From Puia sp963703355 (GTDB lineage: Bacteria > Bacteroidota > Bacteroidia > Chitinophagales > Chitinophagaceae), in contig OY969813.1 in NCBI GenBank assembly GCA_963703355.1, positions 2,914,001-2,978,000 on the forward strand: a DNA stretch of 64,000 nt. The letters are read 5' to 3'. The notes below the pieces were generated by a model. That model was not told the DNA's origin. It saw only the letters and a program-made list of their open reading frames with translations, and made no database searches. Positions 9,538 through 17,951 of this stretch are shown here, in pieces. Within the stretch, counting starts at the first letter, position 1, and the number at the start of each line of letters is the position of its first letter. A program made the translations under genes and the position numbers.

Positions 9538-11562
9538 GTGAACAGAAAACCAATTAAAAAATCCCTGCTGTCTGTCTGCATTGCAGCCATGATGTTGTCA
9601 TGCGCATATGCGCAGAACGGAGGTGGTTATTTTAACCAGGCTGAAAATCTGTATAAAGAAAAAAATTATTTCGAAGCTTCCGTAGTATATGAAAAATATC
9701 TTACTACAGAGAAAAATTCAAGACCCCGTTCTACTCCGTTTGCCATTGAGAAAAAGGTAAGAGGTAAAGCCAATCTCGATCCTCATCAGGAAGCAGTATA
9801 TCACCTGGCCGAAAGCTATCGCAAAATAAATGACTACCAGAAAGCAGAAAAATATTACAAAGAGTCTATTGGGTTTTCAGAAAAAGCATATCCAGCTGCC
9901 AGATTCTGGTACGCAGTAACACTTCGTGCAAATCAGAAATATCCCGAAGCGCTTGTTCAGATAAATGCCTTTTTGGAGAAACATACCGAGATGGACGAAT
10001 TGTTGTTGGCAGCCGACAGAGAACTCGAAAATCTTAAATTTATTCAGTTGCAATCTGAAAGGGTAAATGATCAGTTTTTGCTGACGGAAATGAAAGGACA
10101 GGATCCTGCTTCCGGTTATGCACTTGCGCAAAGAAATGGCGATACAGTTGTATTTACATCGGTGATGACGGAGAAGTCAAAAGACGGACAAACAGATTAT
10201 GCAAATACGTTGTTTGAATCTGTCAATTCCGACAACCCGCTGATCGGCGCCAAACAATTGGATATCCCAACTGGAAAAGGAGTACACGATGGAATGGCTA
10301 CTTTTAGTCATGACGGTAAGTTTATGTTCTTTACCAGATGGACAAAAAAGAACAATCAAACCATTTCCTATATTTATTCCAGTCACCTCGAATCCAAAGG
10401 ATGGTCAGAACCTGTAAGAGCGCAGGAACCATTGAATCTGGATGGATCTAACAGCGCACAGCCTTTCATAACCTCAGATGGCAGATATGTAATATTTTCT
10501 TCTGATCGTCCGGGAGGTTCGGGCGGCTACGACCTTTGGGCAGCCTCTCTCGACGAGCATCATGAAGTATTACAAGTACAAAATTTAGGTAACATAGTAA
10601 ATACCAGCGGAGACGAGGAAGCTCCCTTTTTTCATGATAAATCCCGGACTTTGGTCTTTTCCAGCAATGGACATATCGGCATGGGTGGATTCGATATTTT
10701 TTATTCGAAAGGAACATTTAATATGACCGATTGGGAAAAACCAGTTAACGCCGGCGCTCCGCTAAATTCATCAAAAGATGAACTTTACTATGTGAGTACA
10801 GACGAAGATGACCTTTGGAATACGGGATGGATCAGTTCAGACAGAGCTTCAGAATGTTGTCTTGCATTGTTTGAAGTAAAGGAGAACAATACCCAGTTCC
10901 TCAAAGGTGCTGTGGTAGATTGTGAAACGCATTTGCCATTGTCTAATGTTCTGCTTACTGTAACAGATTTGCGTCATCCGGATAGACTACTTAGAAGGTT
11001 TAAATCTGATTCCGCAGGAATGTATACGATTCAACTGCATAACTCGGCTCATTTCCGTATAAGTTTTGCTCGACCGTCTTATGAACCTGCGAATTTAGAT
11101 TTCAATCTTCGCAGTCATCAGGGAACCGATTCGCTCATAAATGATCCTACCTGTTTGAAATTATCAAAAAAACCGCAGACAGATCTCGAACAATTATTGA
11201 AATCACTTGAAAGATCATCGCATGTTGGAAACTTTGCTTATAAGAAAGCGGTACTCAGCGATTCTGCACACGATAACCTGGATTCCCTCGCAAAAATCCT
11301 CAAAGGAAATCCCGATTTGGTTATCCTCGTTGAGGGATATACCGATGGAATCGGAGGGGTAAAATATAACCTTAAACTTGCCCAGCGACGTGTAGATGCC
11401 TGTATTAATTACTTACTAAGGCAAGGTGTATCAAAGAGTCAGCTACAGGGTAAAGCGATGGGTAAATGTTGTCCGATTGCACCCGAAACAATCGACGGGA
11501 AAGACAATCCTGCCGGTAGAGAAATTAACCGAAGGGTTGAATACAAAGTGTTGAAACAATAG
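9538..11562 (+). CDS. TPR / PD40 propeller / OmpA-domain protein (PorE-like)
   Basis: The chosen start is GTG 9538, which gives MNRKPIKKSLLSVC and a clean signal peptide cut after SCAYA; the frame is open back to a TTG at 9481 that would overlap the PorP-like gene. The 674-residue protein shows TPR-like repeats (about 25-130), PD40 beta-propeller blades such as SDGRYVIFSSDRPGGSGGYD (about 200-420), a carboxypeptidase-regulatory-like beta-sandwich (LKGAVVDCETHLPLSNV), and a C-terminal OmpA peptidoglycan-binding domain (VEGYTDGIGG, then NLKLAQRRVD). This is the domain order of PorE of the T9SS, and also of SprD-like proteins next to sprB/sprF. The domain likely ties the outer-membrane secretion complex to peptidoglycan. 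Mature residue 1 is Gln after Ala, so it is not a typical lipoprotein. Confidence 0.88.
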   Translation: MNRKPIKKSLLSVCIAAMMLSCAYAQNGGGYFNQAENLYKEKNYFEASVVYEKYLTTEKNSRPRSTPFAIEKKVRGKANLDPHQEAVYHLAESYRKINDYQKAEKYYKESIGFSEKAYPAARFWYAVTLRANQKYPEALVQINAFLEKHTEMDELLLAADRELENLKFIQLQSERVNDQFLLTEMKGQDPASGYALAQRNGDTVVFTSVMTEKSKDGQTDYANTLFESVNSDNPLIGAKQLDIPTGKGVHDGMATFSHDGKFMFFTRWTKKNNQTISYIYSSHLESKGWSEPVRAQEPLNLDGSNSAQPFITSDGRYVIFSSDRPGGSGGYDLWAASLDEHHEVLQVQNLGNIVNTSGDEEAPFFHDKSRTLVFSSNGHIGMGGFDIFYSKGTFNMTDWEKPVNAGAPLNSSKDELYYVSTDEDDLWNTGWISSDRASECCLALFEVKENNTQFLKGAVVDCETHLPLSNVLLTVTDLRHPDRLLRRFKSDSAGMYTIQLHNSAHFRISFARPSYEPANLDFNLRSHQGTDSLINDPTCLKLSKKPQTDLEQLLKSLERSSHVGNFAYKKAVLSDSAHDNLDSLAKILKGNPDLVILVEGYTDGIGGVKYNLKLAQRRVDACINYLLRQGVSKSQLQGKAMGKCCPIAPETIDGKDNPAGREINRRVEYKVLKQ

Positions 11563-11567
11563 AAGAA

Positions 11568-11587
11568 AGTGTGAGAGTGTGAGAGTG
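11568..11587 (+). repeat. Octamer repeat AGTGTGAG
   Basis: Two and a half copies of AGTGTGAG directly after the stop codon of the OmpA-domain gene, running into the left arm of the hairpin at 11588. It resembles the G-rich GTATGGGA octamer arrays found at four other intergenic places in the window. Confidence 0.6.
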
Positions 11588-11625
11588 TAGTTTATGGTGG
11601 AGGATTAATCCTACACCATAAACTA
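11588..11625. terminator. Long inverted repeat downstream of the OmpA-domain gene
   Basis: TAGTTTATGGTG (11588-11599) pairs perfectly with CACCATAAACTA (11614-11625). The interior AGGATTAATCCT is itself palindromic. There is no T-run, so this is either a non-canonical terminator or an RNA-protecting hairpin at the end of the adhesin operon. Confidence 0.5.
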
Positions 11626-11722
11626 TTGATCACTTATCTCAGTTTACCGTCCAAAAATATATTAAGAAGTTTTCTTTTTCTACAACCCAACTGGGTACTC
11701 GGGACACTTTTAGCTTCCCGCC

Positions 11723-11920
11723 TTACGCATTGTGCGTAACGTTCTTGTTTTCACTTATCATTTGAAGCGCGGCAGATCTGATCCACAGCGTAAGAGAAAT
11801 AATCCAGACAATACAAAGGGCAGCAGAAATTTTATAATGCTCGTTTAAATAGAGAACTGCGCTCGTAGCACAAGTGGTAACAATAAAAAAAAGGGAAATA
11901 AAAGTAGAGATCGCTTTCAT
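11723..11920 (-). CDS. Possible small two-span membrane protein
   Basis: Starting at the internal ATG (MKAISTFISLFF) gives 65 residues with two hydrophobic stretches (about 3-23 and 32-50) and a polar tail NKNVTHNA. The tail is encoded by a short palindrome at the stop codon. An in-frame ATG 57 bp further upstream would add SPDQSVIYFFTYL, which looks less natural. I do not recognise a family. The gene is isolated, and support comes only from the coherent membrane topology. Confidence 0.35.
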   Translation of the reverse strand: MKAISTFISLFFIVTTCATSAVLYLNEHYKISAALCIVWIISLTLWIRSAALQMISENKNVTHNA

Positions 11921-12259
11921 AAATGCACGGTTTAGGTATGTAAAGAAATAAATTACGGATTGATCAGGGCTGATCATGGGATTGGCATACGTAATTCAGA
12001 GGAGTGGAGAGACTGCTAAAAATTGTGCTGTTGAATGTAAATACAGGGAGGAGATTGGATACGATCGAACGATTGAATCATCGTTGGTAAAACAAAGATT
12101 AAACACGAATTTCACAAATGCAAGTGCATGCATAAATATTTTTATTTATTCCCTTATTGGGAAACAGAAAAACGAGTAAACCATTCATGAACTACGATAT
12201 TTTACTTCTTAGGTTCTTATCCCTGTGTATAATTTTCTGAATTTGATTAATAAAATTGA

Positions 12260-12793
12260 GTGATAGATATTTTCGTTTATATCATTTTGGTGCTTGCTAT
12301 AGTGAGAGGATGGAGAAAAGGTTTAATCCTCGCGGTGTTTTCACTGATCTGTGGATTAATCGGACTTGCAGCTGCAGTAAAACTCTCCGCCGTTTTTGCA
12401 ATTCACATGAAATCAGATCTTCACATTACTTCCCGGTGGCTGCCACTGATTGCATTTATACTTGTTTTTGTTTTGGTTATTCTATTAATCAGTTGGGCCG
12501 GCCGTTTAATTGAAAGACTGATAAAATGGGTTTTGCTGGAATGGCTGAACAAATTGGGCGGAATACTGTTATTCATTGTTCTGTACTTTGCTGTTTACAG
12601 TATCATTCTTTTCTATGGTACAGAAACTGGGATTATTTCAAAGCGGGCCGCAGACGAATCAAGTTATTATCATTTTCTGGCTCCCTTCGGTCCGGGAGTT
12701 ATCCGTTTCATTACACATTTTATTCCATTCGGCAAGGATATGTTCTCCGCCCTGGAAGGGTTTTTTGATACCATAGCGCACGATATTCACTAA
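12260..12793 (+). CDS. CvpA family membrane protein
   Basis: 177 residues from a GTG start (MIDIFVYIILVLAIVRGWRK), with four hydrophobic spans. The N-terminal GWRKGLILAVFSLICGLIG matches the CvpA/colicin V production family. Members are inner-membrane proteins needed for colicin V export in E. coli and linked to envelope integrity; the molecular role is unclear. It stands before a block of envelope genes on the same strand. The GTG start is preferred because it begins the conserved N-terminus directly. Confidence 0.82.
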   Translation: MIDIFVYIILVLAIVRGWRKGLILAVFSLICGLIGLAAAVKLSAVFAIHMKSDLHITSRWLPLIAFILVFVLVILLISWAGRLIERLIKWVLLEWLNKLGGILLFIVLYFAVYSIILFYGTETGIISKRAADESSYYHFLAPFGPGVIRFITHFIPFGKDMFSALEGFFDTIAHDIH

Positions 12794-12841
12794 AATCAGC
12801 CATGCAGATGAATGCGCAACACCCGTATAAATCAGTTGTCG

Positions 12842-12849
12842 TACATTTG
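12842..12849 (+). promoter_or_regulatory. Possible -7 box (TACATTTG) ahead of the hydrolase gene
   Basis: TACATTTG fits the Bacteroidota -7 consensus TAnnTTTG and lies 93 bp before the hydrolase start. I could not find a convincing -33 TTG at the usual spacing, so support is weak. Confidence 0.3.
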
Positions 12850-12942
12850 TAATGAAAAGATTATTAAGGGTTTAAAAGCAGTGATTTTTGCGGTAAATCG
12901 TTTATTTTAGCGATTATTTTATTTGATTATTTTATAAGTTAA

Positions 12943-13719
12943 ATGCAGTACGAAATCAAACAAGCGGATAAGTTCCGGTTTATTGAGGAAGGCGAGGGAG
13001 AACCCCTGGTATTGCTGCATGGCTTATTTGGCGCGCTTAGTAATTTCGTGGATATCATCGAATATTTCAGGAAACATTATAAAGTGGTGGTTCCGATGCT
13101 TCCGTTGTTTGAACTGGATATTCTGCATACTTCTGTGGGTGGGCTGGAGAAATTTGTATATAAATTTATCGAGAACCGGAATTTTAGAAACGTGCATCTG
13201 CTGGGTAATTCTCTTGGTGGCCACGTTGCCTTACTTCACGTGTTGAAACATCCTGAAAGAATTAAATCCATTATTCTTACCGGCAGCTCCGGGCTGTTTG
13301 AAAGTGCAATGGGTGACAGTTACCCGAAACGCGGAGATTACGATTATATCAAGAAAAAAACAGAACTCACTTTTTATGATCCGGCAACAGCTTCGAAAGA
13401 GTTGGTAGATGAAGTGTATGAAATCGTTAACAGTCGGATTAAAGCGATCAAAATCATTGCTTTGGCGAAAAGCGCCATCAGAAATAATTTGGGAGAAGAA
13501 CTCAATCAAATCCAGCAACCCACGTTATTAATCTGGGGAGCAAACGATAGCATCACGCCTCCATTTGTTGGCAGGGAGTTTCAACGTTTGATCCCACATA
13601 GTGAATTGCATTTTATTGACAAGTGCGGACATGCCCCCATGATGGAGGTACCTGCCGAATTCAATGTGATATTACACCAGTTTCTGACCAAATTAAACGA
13701 ACCTGCAGCAGTGGCATGA
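12943..13719 (+). CDS. Alpha/beta hydrolase
   Basis: 258 residues, cytoplasmic. The fold landmarks are clear: oxyanion region LLHGLFG near residue 24, nucleophile elbow GNSLGG (Ser about residue 89), catalytic Asp in WGANDSITPP (about 194) and catalytic His in KCGHAPMMEVP (about 228). The substrate cannot be told from sequence; similar small hydrolases include ester and C-C bond hydrolases. It is followed after 33 bp by the CBS-domain gene, so the two are probably co-transcribed. Confidence 0.88.
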   Translation: MQYEIKQADKFRFIEEGEGEPLVLLHGLFGALSNFVDIIEYFRKHYKVVVPMLPLFELDILHTSVGGLEKFVYKFIENRNFRNVHLLGNSLGGHVALLHVLKHPERIKSIILTGSSGLFESAMGDSYPKRGDYDYIKKKTELTFYDPATASKELVDEVYEIVNSRIKAIKIIALAKSAIRNNLGEELNQIQQPTLLIWGANDSITPPFVGREFQRLIPHSELHFIDKCGHAPMMEVPAEFNVILHQFLTKLNEPAAVA

Positions 13720-13752
13720 GACAGATAAGATCTTATCACTAAAACCCCCGCT

Positions 13753-14415
13753 GTGTTAAACGTAGATATTTTATCATCCGGAATTCCAGCCTTGCATCTG
13801 GAAGATAGCATCTTCCTTGCACGGGAAATTATGTCGGATCACCACCTGACTCATCTCCCGGTTGTTTCCGAAAACAAATTACTGGGAATCATCAGCGAGG
13901 ACAGCCTGTTGGATGCTCCTTCCGATCAGGCACCTGTTAATAGCCTGCTGGCTTCCTTCAGCCATGCCTCCGTTCAGGGAGTAGGTCACGTACTCGACAC
14001 ATTACACGTTTGCAGCGAATTTCAACTAACACTTATTCCAGTGTTAAGTCCCGAGTCCGATTACCTGGGTTGTATTACTGCACCGGATTTACTTAGAATA
14101 ACAGATAAAATTATCGGGGCTGGAGATCCTGGCGCCATTATCGTGCTGGAAATGGATAAAGTGAATTTTGCTTTTTCAGAAGTTATTAAACTGGTAGAAA
14201 CAAACGATGCCCAGATCACCCAGCTGAATACATATTTTGATTCCGTAAACTCTTCATTTTATGTAACCCTCCGCATTAATAAAATGGAAGTCTCTGACAT
14301 CATAGCCACATTCCAGAGATACGAATACAAAATCAAATATTATTTTGGTGAAGAGCAATATGAAAATGAATTAAGAGATAATTATAATCACCTGATGAAT
14401 TATCTCAGCATTTGA
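13753..14415 (+). CDS. CBS-pair and ACT-like domain protein
   Basis: 220 residues from GTG 13753. Two CBS motifs span about residues 10-115 (LAREIMSDHHLTHLPVVSEN, then LTLIPVLSPES). After them, from about 135, comes an ACT-like regulatory fold (AIIVLEMDKVNFAFSEVIKL). CBS pairs bind adenosyl ligands and ACT domains bind amino acids or nucleotides, so this is likely a small-molecule sensor of the AcuB type. Genes of this type commonly sit next to nadK in Bacteroidota, which is nearly the case here with one barrel gene between. Confidence 0.82.
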   Translation: MLNVDILSSGIPALHLEDSIFLAREIMSDHHLTHLPVVSENKLLGIISEDSLLDAPSDQAPVNSLLASFSHASVQGVGHVLDTLHVCSEFQLTLIPVLSPESDYLGCITAPDLLRITDKIIGAGDPGAIIVLEMDKVNFAFSEVIKLVETNDAQITQLNTYFDSVNSSFYVTLRINKMEVSDIIATFQRYEYKIKYYFGEEQYENELRDNYNHLMNYLSI

Positions 14416-14456
14416 TTCTCCGCCTAAAATCCATGTAAAGACCCCCGGACAAACCT

Positions 14457-15950
14457 ATGATCCGAATCACGGATAAATATCTGTTGCTCTTTATTCTGAT
14501 GATCGTTTCACGCGGTACGCTTAACGCTGAAAGCATAACACTTAACCTTCAACCTTCAACCGATACCATACCCTACGCAAAGCCCGACACACTTCCTTCA
14601 GGAGTTATCGTGATTCCCCCAAGTCAGGGACGACTTTTTATTGTAGGAAACATTTTCATCAGCGGAAATAAGGTTACCAAACCATTTATCATTACCAGGG
14701 AATTACCTTTTAAATCCGGAGATTCACTCACACTTCAACAGCTTACTGATGATTTTGTCGGTGCAAGAGAACATCTCATCAATACAAGATTGTTTAATGA
14801 TGTCACCGTTTCGCTGAAAGGATTTCGGGGATATATGGCCGATGTCAATATCGATGTAAAAGAGCGCTGGTATATTTTCCCACTTCCGTATGTGAGACCC
14901 GTCGACAGAAACTTCACTGCGTGGGCCCAGCAGGGTTATAGTCTCAGTCGGTTTGATTACGGAGTGAAATATTCTCAATACAATTTTACAGGGAGAAACG
15001 ACAATTTGCGATTGTGGTTTATAACGGGCTACTCAAAGGAAATTGAATTAGCCTACGATCGTCCCAACATGGGTAAGAATATGATTCATGGGTTTGGGGG
15101 TGGGTTTTTGATCTCAGGACAACAGGAGATTGACGTAATCACCACAAATAATCAACAGGTTTTTGTGAATCGGGATAGCATTCAGAATGCAGGCAAATAT
15201 TTGCAAACACAATTGACTTTTTCACTCAGATATTATTATCGTCCTGCAATACGTACCAAACATTTTTTCAGACTTGGTTTTAATCAGATTAAAATCGATA
15301 GTACGGTATTGGTTTTGAACCCGAATTATTTTTTAAATAACCGCCTCTCCCTCGCGTTCCCTGAATTTTTTTACAACCTTAATTATAATAATATCGATTA
15401 TGTTCCTTACCCAACCAAAGGAGTGCTTTTTGAAACCAGTATTTTTCAAAGAGGACTATCTCCGGATATGAATATGACCCAGCTGATCGCCAGATCCAAT
15501 GAGGCATTTTCCTTCGCACCAAAAATGTATTTCGTGTCACAGAATTTTGGATTGCTACGACTGCCGTTCAGACAGCCTTTTTACAATCAGTCCCTGCTTG
15601 GATATGGTGACTATTATATGAGGGGTCTCGAAAAATATGTAGTAGACGGGGTTGGTCTCCTACTTGATCGCAATACAGTAATGCGGGAACTCGCACACTT
15701 TAATGTACCCTTTATTCCAAATACCGCACATGATCATATTCCTTTCAGGATCTATGTAAAAACCTATGTTGATCTGGGTTATGTTTACAACCGCTACAAT
15801 AATCTTAACAGCCTGCAAAATAAGATGCTGTATACCTATGGAGCGGGATTCGATGTGGTAACTTTTTATGATTTGGTATTACGATTTGAGTACAGTATAA
15901 ACCAATTAGGAGAAAAAGGGTTATTTTTTCATATCAGAAACGACTTTTAG
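14457..15950 (+). CDS. POTRA and outer-membrane barrel protein (BamA/TamA superfamily)
   Basis: 497 residues with a signal peptide (LLLFILMIVSRGTLNA). One POTRA-type domain (about 60-135, with GNIFISGNKVTKPFIITREL) is followed by a beta-barrel of about 350 residues ending in Phe, as outer-membrane proteins do. It is far shorter than the BamA at 18816 and has a single POTRA, so it is a BamA/TamA relative rather than the main assembly factor. Residues about 22-36, just after the signal peptide, are encoded by a 7-bp-period repeat array. nadK follows after 29 bp. Confidence 0.85.
   Translation: MIRITDKYLLLFILMIVSRGTLNAESITLNLQPSTDTIPYAKPDTLPSGVIVIPPSQGRLFIVGNIFISGNKVTKPFIITRELPFKSGDSLTLQQLTDDFVGAREHLINTRLFNDVTVSLKGFRGYMADVNIDVKERWYIFPLPYVRPVDRNFTAWAQQGYSLSRFDYGVKYSQYNFTGRNDNLRLWFITGYSKEIELAYDRPNMGKNMIHGFGGGFLISGQQEIDVITTNNQQVFVNRDSIQNAGKYLQTQLTFSLRYYYRPAIRTKHFFRLGFNQIKIDSTVLVLNPNYFLNNRLSLAFPEFFYNLNYNNIDYVPYPTKGVLFETSIFQRGLSPDMNMTQLIARSNEAFSFAPKMYFVSQNFGLLRLPFRQPFYNQSLLGYGDYYMRGLEKYVVDGVGLLLDRNTVMRELAHFNVPFIPNTAHDHIPFRIYVKTYVDLGYVYNRYNNLNSLQNKMLYTYGAGFDVVTFYDLVLRFEYSINQLGEKGLFFHIRNDF
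14519..14567 (+). repeat. Heptamer array inside the POTRA/barrel gene
   Basis: Seven 7-bp units read GCTTAAC, GCTGAAA, GCATAAC, ACTTAAC, CTTCAAC, CTTCAAC, CGATACC. They encode the segment between the signal peptide and the first POTRA domain (about residues 22-37). The unit types match those of the intergenic arrays elsewhere in the window. Confidence 0.75.
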
Positions 15951-15979
15951 GACCGCAGACTTATTTATAACTATTCAAA

Positions 15980-16858
15980 ATGAAAGTAGCGATATACAGC
16001 CGAATCATTGAAGAAACGGAACGCCGCGAAGTACAACAATTATTGGATGAACTGACGCGCAGGAAAATAAAGTGTATTATATATCATCCGTTTTTTGAAC
16101 GAATAAGTAATGTGTTTAAGTTTCCACCCGATCTTCTTTTTTTTCATCACTCCGGTGATCTGGATGAATCCGTAGATTTTCTTATCAGCCTCGGTGGAGA
16201 TGGTACCCTTCTGGATACGATCGCTTTTGTGAGGAACAAAGACATTCCGGTGATCGGTATAAATTTCGGGAGACTGGGGTTTTTAGCAAGTATAGGAAAG
16301 GGGGACATGCTTACGGCTGTTGAAGCCCTTGCAAATCGTACTTATGTTGCTGACAAAAGATCGCTCATACATTTGGATGCAAGTAAACCACTGTTTGGAG
16401 AAGTTCCCTACGGACTTAATGAGTTTGCTATTCACAAAACAGATACGTCACCCATGATTAAGATACATACATATCTCAATGGTGAATTTCTGAATACTTA
16501 CTGGGCTGATGGTTTGATTGTATCTACGCCAACCGGTTCTACAGGATACTCACTGAGTTGCGGGGGTCCTGTTATATTTCCCGAGTCAAATAGTTTTGTG
16601 ATCAATCCGGTAGCGCCTCACAACCTGAATGTGCGACCCATCGTTGTACCTGATAACAACATAATTTCTTTTGAAGTAGAGGGCCGGGCGGAAAATTTTC
16701 TATGTGCACTGGATTCAAGAAAAGAAATTGTTGATAAAAATGTACAGCTTGCAGTAAGGCGTGAAAAATTTGATGTTTCTCTGGTTCGGTTAAATGAAAA
16801 TAATTTCCTTCAGACCCTTCGCAATAAATTATCCTGGGGCCTGGATCAGAGGAATTAA
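15980..16858 (+). CDS. nadK: NAD kinase
   Basis: 292 residues. Phosphorylates NAD to NADP in the cytoplasm. The family signature LISLGGDGTLLD (about residues 68-79) contains the GGDGT nucleotide-binding motif, followed by INFGRLGFLA, NEFAIHKT, WADGLIVSTPTGSTGYSLS and SFVINPVAPHNL, all in the expected order. Length is normal. It sits in the nadK-DUF6089-uppS-bamA order conserved in the phylum. Confidence 0.97.
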   Translation: MKVAIYSRIIEETERREVQQLLDELTRRKIKCIIYHPFFERISNVFKFPPDLLFFHHSGDLDESVDFLISLGGDGTLLDTIAFVRNKDIPVIGINFGRLGFLASIGKGDMLTAVEALANRTYVADKRSLIHLDASKPLFGEVPYGLNEFAIHKTDTSPMIKIHTYLNGEFLNTYWADGLIVSTPTGSTGYSLSCGGPVIFPESNSFVINPVAPHNLNVRPIVVPDNNIISFEVEGRAENFLCALDSRKEIVDKNVQLAVRREKFDVSLVRLNENNFLQTLRNKLSWGLDQRN

Positions 16859-16948
16859 CAAATTACGTATAAGAAAAAGGTCTGCGGTTCGTTAGGATTT
16901 TATAACAATTCAACAGACAGGCAAAAGATTATCATTTATTTTGCGGAT

Positions 16949-17803
16949 ATGAAAGGACTCTTCTTGGTCGGAATGACAGTTTTTTGTTTGGTGCTTAGTG
17001 CTGACGCTCAACCGGATAACAGTTATGTATATCAGGGCGAGTTTGGTGTGATGGGTGGTGTTTCCCAGTATTTCGGGGATCTCAATCCCGACATGCATTT
17101 TAACACTCCCAAAATTGCATTGGGCCTATTCTTCAGGAAACAGGTGACTGACTATATTTCTGTCAGAATTGAGGGTCAATTTTCCCAATTAGGGTACTCC
17201 GATGTCTACAATACCCAAAATGCATTCGATCTCCGACGAAATCTCAGTTTCAATACAAATGTCTGGCAATTGGGATTTCAGGGGGATTTCAATTTTTTTC
17301 GCTTCATCCCTGGAGACGGTGACCACCGCGCCACACCGTATCTGACCATTGGAGTAGGTATGTTCAGTTTTGATCCCTATGCCTATCTCGACGGTCAAAA
17401 GTATTATCTGCGTGAACTCGGAACCGAGGGACAGGCTGCCGGATACGACGGAAGAAAACCCTACAATAATATAGCGGCTTATATTCCTATCGGACTTGGT
17501 TATAAGTACAACCTGAACCCGAAAATGAACATAGCAATCGAAGCGGTTTACAACTTTACTACTACCGACTATCTGGATGACGTGAGCAAGACCTATGCGG
17601 GAATTAGCAATTTCCCGACCCTGCCGAACGGAGATCCTTCGGTGGCAGCCCTTCTACAGGATCGTTCTTATGAAACGGGTAGCCCGCCAATCGGTATTCA
17701 GGGTCGTCAAAGAGGGTATTCGAATCAGAAAGACAGCTATATGTACCTTGAAATCATGTTTTCATTTAATATAAGCTCTTATCGCTGTCCCACGGCCAAT
17801 TAG
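16949..17803 (+). CDS. DUF6089 family outer-membrane protein
   Basis: 284 residues with a signal peptide cut near SADA. The mature part opens with GEFGVMGGVSQYFGDLN, the hallmark of DUF6089, and continues as a beta-barrel-like sequence rich in Tyr and Phe (GFQGDFNFFRF, IPIGLGYKYNL). The function is unknown; the family is confined to Bacteroidota and typically lies next to uppS and bamA, which suggests an envelope role. The stop codon is followed without a gap by a heptamer array. Confidence 0.87.
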   Translation: MKGLFLVGMTVFCLVLSADAQPDNSYVYQGEFGVMGGVSQYFGDLNPDMHFNTPKIALGLFFRKQVTDYISVRIEGQFSQLGYSDVYNTQNAFDLRRNLSFNTNVWQLGFQGDFNFFRFIPGDGDHRATPYLTIGVGMFSFDPYAYLDGQKYYLRELGTEGQAAGYDGRKPYNNIAAYIPIGLGYKYNLNPKMNIAIEAVYNFTTTDYLDDVSKTYAGISNFPTLPNGDPSVAALLQDRSYETGSPPIGIQGRQRGYSNQKDSYMYLEIMFSFNISSYRCPTAN

Positions 17804-17838
17804 GCTAAACGCTGAACGCCGAACGCTCAAAGCTTAAA
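17804..17838 (+). repeat. Heptamer array directly after the DUF6089 stop codon
   Basis: Five units: GCTAAAC, GCTGAAC, GCCGAAC, GCTCAAA, GCTTAAA. The first base follows the TAG stop (17801-17803). Orientation along transcription is AACGC, as in the other arrays that follow gene ends. Confidence 0.85.
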
Positions 17839-17895
17839 GACAGCGTTTCAAGTTAAGACCGCATTTAATTACCCGCGATTCACCAATCTCTCTGA

Positions 17896-17930
17896 ATTAA
17901 CAATTAATAATTAACCATTAACAATTAACT
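17896..17930 (+). repeat. AT-rich heptamer array upstream of uppS
   Basis: Five units: ATTAACA, ATTAATA, ATTAACC, ATTAACA, ATTAACT. The array ends in TAACTTCG, which resembles a -7 box (TAnnTTTG with one mismatch) 22 bp before the uppS start, so it may form part of that promoter. Confidence 0.8.
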
Positions 17931-17951
17931 TCGTGCCCTTCAAAAACGGGC

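Larger units (their letters stand above)
11563..12259. other. 697-bp region with no secure gene
   Basis: It holds an octamer-like repeat and a strong hairpin just after the OmpA-type gene, one possible small membrane-protein gene on the minus strand, and a second short palindrome at 11723-11739 (TTACGCA and TGCGTAA around a 3-base loop). From about 11978 to 12240 I see only low-complexity AT-rich sequence and an unconvincing 67-codon frame. Confidence 0.6.

Noticed and set aside
11976..12179. 67-codon plus-strand frame in the gene-poor region
   Set aside because: No recognisable domain, membrane segment or promoter, and composition unlike neighbouring genes.
15951..16888. Inverted 9-bp repeat flanking nadK (ACCGCAGAC at 15953 and GTCTGCGGT at 16879)
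   Set aside because: Short, no target duplication or transposase, and nadK is in its conserved position; probably chance.
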